From Cryomorphaceae bacterium (GTDB taxonomy: Bacteria > Bacteroidota > Bacteroidia > Flavobacteriales_D > Crocinitomicaceae), in the NCBI GenBank assembly GCA_027485365.1, contig JAIXRD010000103.1:1-6930 (forward strand): a DNA stretch of 6,930 nucleotides, written 5' to 3'. Shown here in pieces: positions 1 to 5,982 of the stretch (position 1 is its first letter; every line of letters starts with the position of its first letter). The notes below the pieces were generated by a model that had not been told where the DNA came from, searched no databases, and saw nothing but the letters and a program-made list of their open reading frames with translations. Both the position numbers and the translations under genes were made by a program.

Positions 1-213
1 CTGAATCGCTTAAAATCTATTGAACAGGAGTTCGGTCGTACCAAAAAGTCACTCAATAAAACCTATGAGGATCGAGTTATTGATATCGACCTGATTTTTT
101 ATAATAAGATTTCGTTTCAAAGCACCGAATTAACCTTACCTCACCCCGAATGGAATAAGCGTCCGTTTGTGTATTGGCCGCTACTCGAATTAGTTGAATC
201 ACTAAATATTTGA
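1..213 (+). CDS. folK: Partial folK: 2-amino-4-hydroxy-6-hydroxymethyldihydropteridine pyrophosphokinase (HPPK), C-terminal part
   Basis: The last 70 codons of an open frame that enters from the left edge and stops with TGA at 211-213. HPPK transfers pyrophosphate from ATP to 6-hydroxymethyl-dihydropterin in the cytoplasm, the step before dihydropteroate synthase in folate synthesis. The visible part carries two family signatures: DRVIDIDLIFYN, which holds the DxD pair that binds magnesium (residues 28 and 30 of the fragment), and LPHPEWNKRPFVYWPL, which matches the conserved LPHP..-.R.F...PL block near the C-terminus of HPPK. The end comes shortly after that block, as is usual for the family, so the 3' end looks intact. 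The N-terminal half lies outside the window. The next gene starts 48 bases downstream with its own promoter-like motif, so cotranscription is uncertain. Confidence 0.93.
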   Translation: MNRLKSIEQEFGRTKKSLNKTYEDRVIDIDLIFYNKISFQSTELTLPHPEWNKRPFVYWPLLELVESLNI

Positions 214-231
214 TTTGTTTAATTATTTAGT

Positions 232-239
232 TAAATTTG
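232..239 (+). promoter_or_regulatory. Bacteroidota -7 element (TAAATTTG) for the lipoprotein gene
   Basis: TAAATTTG fits the Bacteroidota primary sigma factor -7 consensus TAnnTTTG exactly and lies 22 bases before the ATG at 262. A TTTG at 214-217 could be the -33 element, but the 14-base gap is shorter than the roughly 17-23 usually reported, so the partner element is doubtful. The predicted leader is very short and has no Shine-Dalgarno sequence; the bases before the ATG are A-rich, as is common in this phylum. Confidence 0.5.
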
Positions 240-261
240 ACCTGCATAAATCAAATAAACT

Positions 262-1974
262 ATGAAATTTAATTTTTACAACGTTCTATTCCTTGGAGTT
301 GCTGCATTAAGCGTAACAAGTTGCGATCAATTAAAGGAGTTGTCCTATTCCACAACGCCAAATCCATTAGAGTTACACGGTGATAGTGTTGCAATTACGG
401 TTACCGTAAATATCCCGCCTAAAGGAATAAAGAAAAAAGTAAGCGCAGAAATCACTCCAATGTTGGGAGATACAAAGCTTACTACGTGGAAAATTCAAGG
501 TGAAAAAGTTACAGGAAATGGTCAAACAATCACCTTCAAACCAGGTGGTACGGCTACATTTACAGAAACAGTTGCTTACAATCAGTCCATGGAGGCGGCA
601 GACTTAAAGCTAACAGGTAAAGTATTCAAAGGCGATAAAGAAAAAACGAAAGAAGCACTTCCTGAAACTAAATTAGCGGATGCAACGATTATTACTCCAT
701 TACTGGTTCAGCCTACCTTTAAAATGCTTACTGAAACGGCTACTATCCCAAGATCTTTTGAAAAATCAGTATCTGCTGAAGTAAATTACTTAAAAGGTAA
801 GTCTGATGTGCGTGCTGCGGAAATGAAAGATAAGGATGTTACAGATTTAGTCGCTTGGATTCAAGCCGCACAATCTAATCCTAAAATCAAAATCAACTCG
901 ATTGATGTTAAAGGGTACGCTTCACCAGACGGTGAAGAAACATTTAACAACAACCTTTCCGGTACACGTTCTAAAGCAACGCGTGCTGCGTTCATGGACC
1001 TCATGAAAAAAAGTAAACTCTCCATGTATGCAGATACTACGAATTATGTAACGGCAGCTTTAGGTGAAGATTTTGAAGGATTTAAAGTAGAATTGGAACG
1101 AGCAGCAGGTATTCCACAAGCAGACAAAGATTTATTTCTTCGGGTACTAACCATGTCAGCGGATCCTAAACAACGTGAAAAAGACCTTGTTGCCCTAGGT
1201 AAAGGATTTACACAACTTGAAAAAGAAGTGTTCCCTAAAATTCGTCGTGCTGTGATTGTAGTTAACTACACAGAGCAAGGTCTTTCTGACGATGAACTTC
1301 GTGCTAAAGCGGATGCTTCACCTGCAGAAATGTCTGCTGATGAGTTGATTTTTACCGCTTCAACCTTAGTAAAAGATTTAGCAACTCAAGGTAAAATTTA
1401 TGATGCTGCTGCGCTCGCTTATCCTTCGGATTTACGTGCATTAAATAATGCAGGTGCGGTTGCTTACATGCAAGGAAACGTAGCCAAAGCGAAAACGAAT
1501 CTAGAAAAAGCACTTAATGTTAAAGACAATTCAAAAACAAAGAACAATTTGGCTGGAGTAGCTATGTCTCAAGGCGATCGTGCTACCGCTAAGAAAATGC
1601 TTTCTCAAGTGAAAGATAAAAGTGCAGAGGTTTCTTACAACAATGCAGTGATTATGATTTTAGAAGGTAAATATTCTACAGCTGCTTCTTCTTGTGGCTC
1701 AGAAGCTTCTTTTAACAAAGCACTTGCACAATTATTAAATGGAAACTTGGATGACGCTAGCAAAACGCTTTCTTCGAGTAAAGACAAAGACTCTGCGGAT
1801 GGTTATTATTTAAAAGCAATCATTGCAGCACGTTCAAATGCAGGTGTTGATGCAGTAGTAAGTAACTTGAAATCTGCGATTTCAAAAGACAAAAAATATA
1901 AAGAGAAAGCAGCGAAAGACCGTGAGTTTATAAAATTCATGAGTGATGCTTCGTTCAGCGCAGCTGTTAACTAA
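262..1974 (+). CDS. Lipoprotein with OmpA-like domain and C-terminal TPR-like repeats, function unknown
   Basis: A 570-residue envelope protein. Residues 1-20 form a type II signal peptide (K2, hydrophobic stretch 8-18, lipobox VTSC with the lipidated Cys at 21). The residues after Cys21 (DQLKEL) are not an obvious Bacteroidota surface-export signal, so a periplasm-facing anchor is my inference. Residues 28-150 look like beta-rich Ig-like domains with a PNPLELHGDSV start. Residues about 168-336 resemble an OmpA C-terminal (peptidoglycan-binding) domain: GYASPDG at 218-224, N230 and LSGTRSKATRAAF at 232-244, and the closing strand RRAVIVVNY at 328-336, with about 75 extra residues between the last two blocks. 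Residues about 385-560 are helical TPR-like units (for example LNNAGAVAYMQGNVAKAKTN, from 394). This suggests a scaffold or cell-wall-linked complex partner, but no specific function is recognised. ATG 262 is supported by the signal peptide directly following it. Confidence 0.88.
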   Translation: MKFNFYNVLFLGVAALSVTSCDQLKELSYSTTPNPLELHGDSVAITVTVNIPPKGIKKKVSAEITPMLGDTKLTTWKIQGEKVTGNGQTITFKPGGTATFTETVAYNQSMEAADLKLTGKVFKGDKEKTKEALPETKLADATIITPLLVQPTFKMLTETATIPRSFEKSVSAEVNYLKGKSDVRAAEMKDKDVTDLVAWIQAAQSNPKIKINSIDVKGYASPDGEETFNNNLSGTRSKATRAAFMDLMKKSKLSMYADTTNYVTAALGEDFEGFKVELERAAGIPQADKDLFLRVLTMSADPKQREKDLVALGKGFTQLEKEVFPKIRRAVIVVNYTEQGLSDDELRAKADASPAEMSADELIFTASTLVKDLATQGKIYDAAALAYPSDLRALNNAGAVAYMQGNVAKAKTNLEKALNVKDNSKTKNNLAGVAMSQGDRATAKKMLSQVKDKSAEVSYNNAVIMILEGKYSTAASSCGSEASFNKALAQLLNGNLDDASKTLSSSKDKDSADGYYLKAIIAARSNAGVDAVVSNLKSAISKDKKYKEKAAKDREFIKFMSDASFSAAVN

Positions 1975-1980
1975 TTAGAT

Positions 1981-2028
1981 ATTTGCATAAAAAAACCCTG
2001 GCTTAGGTCAGGGTTTTTTTATGCAAAT
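1981..2028. terminator. Long bidirectional intrinsic terminator overlapping a coding end
   Basis: A perfect 20-base inverted repeat: left arm 1981-2000, loop GCTTAGGT at 2001-2008, right arm 2009-2028. The core is CCCTG/CAGGG flanked by seven A on the left and seven T on the right, so either strand gives a GC stem followed by a U run; the stem is then extended by eight more AT-rich pairs. It begins six bases after the stop of the lipoprotein gene. On the minus strand it contains the stop codon and last codons of the convergent glycosyltransferase gene. The sequence strongly supports termination for the plus-strand gene; for the minus strand the termination point would fall right at the stop codon. 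Confidence 0.9.
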
Positions 2029-2908
2029 AAAGTTGCTCCCATTGGCCGGGAGTTGGAATACAACGCCATTCGCATCCTAAACAAATAACATCCATTAAGG
2101 TGGTGTAACCGCAAAAACTATAGATAACAGCAGCTGCTCTTAATGATTGATCTGCTTCATTCCATGAGCGAATGCAACGTGAATCATGAATAAGTTCAGC
2201 ATCTGCACCAATAATTACATCAAATTGATCGAATTCCGTGTTAAAGGCATTGAGCAGTATCGCTTGGAATTCAATGGGCCCATTAAAAAGCAACACCTTA
2301 AGTTTTTTTTCTGTTTTGACCGAATTGCACTCCAACTGGAACCTCGATTTAATACCAATATAGTGTTGCGTTTCAGTAAATGTTTTCGAAAGTTTTCCAG
2401 CATAGCGCTCTTTCTCATTATCTAATATCCAAGTTGCATGAAAACGTTTAATTAAGAACCGGTTAATATATTGTCCGAACCCTAAATACCAAGGTAGCGG
2501 TAGGGTACATTGATGGGTAATAAAAATTGAACACCCACTCTTTCCACGAAATCCATAGCGTTGATCGCTTATAATGTAATCTGACGGATTTGTTCTTAGG
2601 TATTGGTTAATTCGATTACGCTCTTTAACATGTTGCCTAATTAAGCTCGGTAATTGCCTAATAAATTTAGCCAATTTAAATCCCTCACTGCTGAAAGAAA
2701 AGGAATATGAATCATGCCTAATGAAGTGAAGGTTATTAAAATAAGACGCATAAATCGCTTCTTGAGGAGCGCTACAGAATACAGTGATTACATTGTTCTG
2801 ACGCAGTAATTGTTCAAGTATAGGAAGTGACCTGCTTACATGCCCCATGCCCCAGTTGAGGGGAGAAAAGATGATTTTCGCGTTGTGAATTCGATTAGGG
2901 GTTAGCAT
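2003..2908 (-). CDS. GT-B (MurG/GT28-like) glycosyltransferase, apparently short at the C-terminus
   Basis: 301 residues. The N-terminus has SPLNWGMGHVSRSLPI at 15-30, the glycine-rich first loop of a MurG-like GT-B fold as seen in a Bacteroidota family of predicted sugar transferases. ISDQRYGF at 113-120 fits the end of the N-terminal domain. The donor-nucleotide side has CGYTTLMDVICLGC at 266-279 and IPTPGQWEQLYL at 284-295, matching the usual GYsT-MD-...PTPGQ-EQ-YL block. From memory, relatives continue with further helices (about 340-390 residues in all); here the frame ends only six residues after that block, with HKKTLT coded inside a terminator stem. A nucleotide-sugar transferase acting at the inner membrane face is likely; donor and acceptor are unknown. 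It stands alone, diverging from clpP over 74 bases. ATG 2908 has no Shine-Dalgarno; a weak -7-like TATGTTTC lies on the minus strand at 2929-2922. It may be functional or slowly decaying. Confidence 0.8.
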   Translation of the reverse strand: MLTPNRIHNAKIIFSPLNWGMGHVSRSLPILEQLLRQNNVITVFCSAPQEAIYASYFNNLHFIRHDSYSFSFSSEGFKLAKFIRQLPSLIRQHVKERNRINQYLRTNPSDYIISDQRYGFRGKSGCSIFITHQCTLPLPWYLGFGQYINRFLIKRFHATWILDNEKERYAGKLSKTFTETQHYIGIKSRFQLECNSVKTEKKLKVLLFNGPIEFQAILLNAFNTEFDQFDVIIGADAELIHDSRCIRSWNEADQSLRAAAVIYSFCGYTTLMDVICLGCEWRCIPTPGQWEQLYLHKKTLT

Positions 2909-2955
2909 TTCTGTAAAAATAGAAACATAGATGTGAAATTGTGGCGTGTTTTGGT

Positions 2956-2963
2956 TAATTTTG
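2956..2963 (+). promoter_or_regulatory. Bacteroidota -7 element (TAATTTTG) for clpPX
   Basis: TAATTTTG fits TAnnTTTG exactly and sits 19 bases before the clpP ATG. The nearest upstream TTG (2939-2941) is only 14 bases away, shorter than usual for a -33 partner. It lies in the 74-base divergent region shared with the glycosyltransferase gene. No heat-shock type operator (CIRCE or CtsR box) is visible there. Confidence 0.5.
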
Positions 2964-2982
2964 GAAAATAATCAAATCACAT

Positions 2983-3651
2983 ATGAACGAAGGACAAGAA
3001 TTTTTAAAATACGCTACAAAACATGTAGGGTTAAACAGTATGCACCTTGGGCATTTTATAGAATCGTCAATGACACCTTATATCATTGAAGAGCGTCCCA
3101 TGAATATGACACAAATGGATGTTTTCTCTCGTTTAATGATGGATAGAATTATCTTTCTTGGAACAGGGATTAACGATCAGGTAGCAAACATCATCAACGC
3201 GCAGTTATTGTTTTTGGAGTCGCTGGATGCGAAAAAAGACATTCAAATCTACATGAATTCACCCGGTGGATCTGTATATGCTGGTCTAGGTATTTATGAC
3301 ACAATGCAATACATTCGTCCGGACGTGGCAACGATATGTACAGGAATTGCGGCTTCAATGGGTGCTGTTTTACTATGTGCAGGAGCTGAAGGAAAACGCA
3401 GTGCCTTAAAACATGCGCGCGTTATGATACATCAACCCCTAGGAGGTGCTCAAGGGCAAGCATCAGACATTGAAATTACAGCCCGTGAGATTCAGAAATT
3501 AAAGAAGGAATTGTACGATATAATCGCTACGCACTCTAAACAAGACTACGAAAAGGTTTGGCAAGACTCAGATCGTGACTATTGGATGACATCGGAAGAG
3601 GCAAAAGCCTATGGTATGGTGGATGAGGTCTTGTTGAGAAATCCTAAATAA
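2983..3651 (+). CDS. clpP: ATP-dependent Clp protease proteolytic subunit ClpP
   Basis: 222 residues, a serine peptidase of family S14 that forms the two-ring 14-subunit chamber degrading proteins fed in by ClpX or other Clp ATPases in the cytoplasm. All three catalytic residues are in place: Ser125 in GIAASMGAVLL, His150 in RVMIHQPLGG, and Asp199 in DSDRDYWMT, with the same spacing between them as in E. coli ClpP. The oxyanion-loop motif MNSPGGSVYAGLGIYD is at 91-106. The first 30 or so residues before MTPYIIEER are the propeptide-like extension common in flavobacterial ClpP; cleavage between S29 and M30 is plausible by analogy but not shown. ATG 2983 lies just downstream of a -7 motif and gives the expected length. 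The stop is one base before the clpX start, so the two are surely cotranscribed and probably translationally coupled. Confidence 0.97.
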   Translation: MNEGQEFLKYATKHVGLNSMHLGHFIESSMTPYIIEERPMNMTQMDVFSRLMMDRIIFLGTGINDQVANIINAQLLFLESLDAKKDIQIYMNSPGGSVYAGLGIYDTMQYIRPDVATICTGIAASMGAVLLCAGAEGKRSALKHARVMIHQPLGGAQGQASDIEITAREIQKLKKELYDIIATHSKQDYEKVWQDSDRDYWMTSEEAKAYGMVDEVLLRNPK

Positions 3652-3652
3652 G

Positions 3653-4882
3653 ATGGCCTCTAAACGAGAATGTTCCTTTTGTGGAAATGAAATAATTCAT
3701 CCGCACGTTTTAGTTTCTGGTGCTTCAGCTGTAATTTGTGACGAATGTGTTATTCAGGCAAAGCGCATTGTGGATAGTGAGCTGAGCAGAACCTCAACTG
3801 AAGCATCAACGGTGACTACTTCATTCAGTACATTAAAGCCAAAAGAGTTGAGCGCCAAATTAGATGAATATGTGATCGGGCAAGACGAAGCGAAAAAGGT
3901 GTTGAGTGTAGCCGTTTACAACCATTACAAGCGTATTGAAGCGAACTTAAAGGAATCTGATGTTCAAATTGAAAAATCGAACATCGTCCTTGTAGGTCGA
4001 ACTGGAACAGGAAAAACCCTCTTAGCTAAAACCATTGCAAATCTATTGGATGTACCGTTTTGTATAGCCGATGCAACGGTATTAACCGAGGCTGGATACG
4101 TGGGAGAAGATGTTGAAACCATATTAACTCGATTACTCCAAGCCGCTGACTACAATGTCGAGAAAGCACAGCGCGGTATTGTGTTCATTGATGAAATTGA
4201 CAAAATTGCCCGTAAAAAAGATAATCCATCAATCACACGTGATGTTTCAGGAGAAGGGGTGCAGCAAGCGTTATTGAAATTGCTTGAAGGAACCATTGTT
4301 AATGTTCCACCACAAGGAGGACGAAAGCATCCAGAACAAAAACTGATTCAATTAGACACACGCAATATTTTATTTATTTGTGGAGGAGCATTTGATGGAA
4401 TCGAGAAGTTAATTGCAAATCGCGTGAATAAGTCGACCATCGGGTTTTCATCAAAAGAGCAACCCAATATTGAGAAAGTAGATTTGTTAAGTTATATATC
4501 ACCAAGCGATTTGAAGTCCTACGGATTAATTCCTGAGTTAATTGGCCGTTTCCCGGTATTGAGTCATTTACTTCCCCTAGATCGCGCTGCCTTGCGTCGC
4601 ATCTTGACGGAACCTAAAAATGCCTTGATGAAACAGTTTGTAAAAGTATTTGAATTAGACGGTATTCGTCTGACCTTTGACCAAGCCGTTTTGGATTTTA
4701 TAGTTGATAAGGCCATAGAATTTGAATTAGGCGCCCGGGGCTTGCGTTCTATTTGTGAAGCAATTTTCATGGATGCTATGTACGAATTCCCTTCTTCCAA
4801 TAAGAAAAAGTTCCATGTGACCTTGGATTACGCGGAAACTGTATTCAATAAATCAAAAGTGGGCAGATTATTCGCCGCTTAG
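3653..4882 (+). CDS. clpX: ATP-dependent Clp protease ATP-binding subunit ClpX
   Basis: 409 residues, the AAA+ hexameric unfoldase that recognises tagged or damaged proteins and threads them into ClpP. Domains in order: an N-terminal zinc-binding domain with Cys7, Cys10, Cys29 and Cys32; the AAA+ module with Walker A GRTGTGKT at 115-122, pore-1 loop GYVG at 148-151, Walker B VFIDEID at 177-183, the RKH pore loop at 224-226, sensor 1 near 238-247, the IGF loop at 263-265 that docks on ClpP, the arginine finger R299 in ELIGRF, and sensor 2 GARGLR at 360-365. The Walker A second residue is Arg where most ClpX proteins have Pro. ATG 3653 follows the clpP stop by one base and the zinc motif begins six residues later, so this start is well supported. 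No promoter is needed; no terminator is seen before pdhB. Confidence 0.97.
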   Translation: MASKRECSFCGNEIIHPHVLVSGASAVICDECVIQAKRIVDSELSRTSTEASTVTTSFSTLKPKELSAKLDEYVIGQDEAKKVLSVAVYNHYKRIEANLKESDVQIEKSNIVLVGRTGTGKTLLAKTIANLLDVPFCIADATVLTEAGYVGEDVETILTRLLQAADYNVEKAQRGIVFIDEIDKIARKKDNPSITRDVSGEGVQQALLKLLEGTIVNVPPQGGRKHPEQKLIQLDTRNILFICGGAFDGIEKLIANRVNKSTIGFSSKEQPNIEKVDLLSYISPSDLKSYGLIPELIGRFPVLSHLLPLDRAALRRILTEPKNALMKQFVKVFELDGIRLTFDQAVLDFIVDKAIEFELGARGLRSICEAIFMDAMYEFPSSNKKKFHVTLDYAETVFNKSKVGRLFAA

Positions 4883-4905
4883 TTTATTTTTATTGACTCG
4901 TTTAT

Positions 4906-4913
4906 TAACTTTG
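4906..4913 (+). promoter_or_regulatory. Bacteroidota -7 element (TAACTTTG) for pdhB
   Basis: TAACTTTG followed by CACC is the form most typical of Bacteroidota promoters (TAnnTTTGC). It is 29 bases before the pdhB ATG in the 60-base gap after clpX. The only nearby TTG (4893-4895) is 10 bases upstream, too close for a standard -33 element, so the upstream element is probably degenerate. Since no terminator separates clpX and pdhB, read-through from clpPX is also possible. Confidence 0.55.
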
Positions 4914-4942
4914 CACCTCGTTTACAACATTTTACCTTTAAC

Positions 4943-5920
4943 ATGAAAACAATTCAGTTTCGAGAAGCTTTAAGAGAAGCAATGTCCGAAGAAATGAGAA
5001 GAGATTCTTCCGTATTTCTGCTTGGAGAAGAAGTCGCCGAATACAACGGTGCATACAAGGTTTCCCAAGGAATGCTGGATGAATTTGGTCCAAAACGTGT
5101 CATAGATACACCAATCGCTGAATTAGGTTTTGCAGGAATTGCTGTGGGTGCATCCATGAATGGCTTGCGTCCAATCGTTGAATTTATGACCTGGAACTTT
5201 GCGATTCTTGCTGCCGATCAAATTATTAATTCTGCGGCTAAGATGTTGCAAATGTCAGGAGGACAATACCATTGTCCGATTGTATTTCGTGGAGGTAACG
5301 GAACAGCAGGCCAATTGGCTGCTACACACTCACAAAGTTTTGAGGCATTTTATGCGCATGTACCTGGTTTGAAAGTTATTACTCCTTCAAATCCTGCGGA
5401 TGCGAAAGGTTTGTTAAAAGCTGCCATTCGAGACGAGGATCCCGTAGTCTTTTTGGAATCTGAAAAAATGTATGGTGATAAAGGTGAAGTTCCTGAAGGA
5501 GAGTACATTATTCCAATTGGGGTAGCGGATGTTAAACGTAAAGGTACAGATGTGACCATTGTTTCTTTTGGCAAAATCATCAAAGTAGCTTATGAAGCCG
5601 CAGAAGAATTAGCCAAAGAAAATATTCATGCTGAAATCATTGACCTTCGTACAATTCGTCCACTCGATTATCATACAATCGTTGAATCAATTAAAAAAAC
5701 CAATCGCTGCGTGGTGCTTGAAGAATCTTGGCCTTTGGCAAGTATTTCTTCGGAAATTGCGTACCACCTGCAACGATATGCGTTTGATTATTTAGATGCA
5801 CCCGTTGAGCGTGTAACACAAACGGATACGCCCTTCGCGTTTTCACCTACCTTAATTGATGAGGCTTTACCGAATGTTGAGCGCCTAATTAAAGCAGTTA
5901 AGCGTACCTTATATCGATAG
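4943..5920 (+). CDS. pdhB: Pyruvate dehydrogenase E1 component, beta subunit
   Basis: 325 residues, full length for the family. With the alpha subunit it forms the thiamine-diphosphate E1 enzyme that decarboxylates pyruvate and passes the acetyl group to the lipoyl arm of E2, linking glycolysis to acetyl-CoA. Visible signatures: the GEEVAEYNGAYKVSQGM block at 28-44; DTPIAELGFAGIAVGASMNG at 55-74 with Glu60, the residue that activates the thiamine cofactor; FMTWNFAILAADQIINSAAK at 81-100; the active-site region AATHSQSFEAFYAHVPGLKV at 126-145 with His129; and the transketolase C-terminal domain from about 190 (IDLRTIRPLD 233-242, VLEESWP 258-264). Pyruvate rather than branched-chain keto acids is the preferred reading because these blocks match the mitochondrial-type PdhB closely, but substrate is inferred. 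The alpha and E2 genes are not adjacent, a separation that I recall as common in flavobacteria. ATG 4943 gives the standard N-terminus MKTIQFREAL. Confidence 0.95.
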   Translation: MKTIQFREALREAMSEEMRRDSSVFLLGEEVAEYNGAYKVSQGMLDEFGPKRVIDTPIAELGFAGIAVGASMNGLRPIVEFMTWNFAILAADQIINSAAKMLQMSGGQYHCPIVFRGGNGTAGQLAATHSQSFEAFYAHVPGLKVITPSNPADAKGLLKAAIRDEDPVVFLESEKMYGDKGEVPEGEYIIPIGVADVKRKGTDVTIVSFGKIIKVAYEAAEELAKENIHAEIIDLRTIRPLDYHTIVESIKKTNRCVVLEESWPLASISSEIAYHLQRYAFDYLDAPVERVTQTDTPFAFSPTLIDEALPNVERLIKAVKRTLYR

Positions 5921-5938
5921 AAAAACTTACATTAAAAT

Positions 5939-5965
5939 AAAAAAGGGGCCGAAGCCCCTTTTTTT
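5939..5965. terminator. Bidirectional intrinsic terminator between pdhB and the adhesin gene
   Basis: Stem GGGGC (5945-5949) with GCCCC (5954-5958) around a four-base loop, extended by six A (5939-5944) paired with T from 5959. A seven-T run (5959-5965) ends the plus strand and six T plus ATTTT end the minus strand. Read on the minus strand the hairpin is C(UUCG)G, the extra-stable tetraloop, so the structure looks best tuned for the minus-strand gene ending 18 bases away, while also serving pdhB. Confidence 0.92.
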
Positions 5966-5982
5966 GTTAGTCAATCTTCTGA

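Noticed and set aside
1981..2028. The perfect inverted repeat as an insertion-sequence end, attachment site or toxin-antitoxin operator
   Set aside because: It has the GC core with flanking A and T runs of an intrinsic terminator, sits at a convergent gene junction, and there is no transposase or integrase nearby.
2186..2425. Plus-strand 79-codon open frame opposite the glycosyltransferase
   Set aside because: It has no recognisable domain and lies antisense to a gene with clear GT-B motifs; it is a shadow frame.
4564..5583. Short minus-strand open frames opposite clpX and pdhB (4564-4800, 4954-5157, 5350-5583)
   Set aside because: They lie entirely antisense to strongly conserved genes and show no motif or start context of their own.
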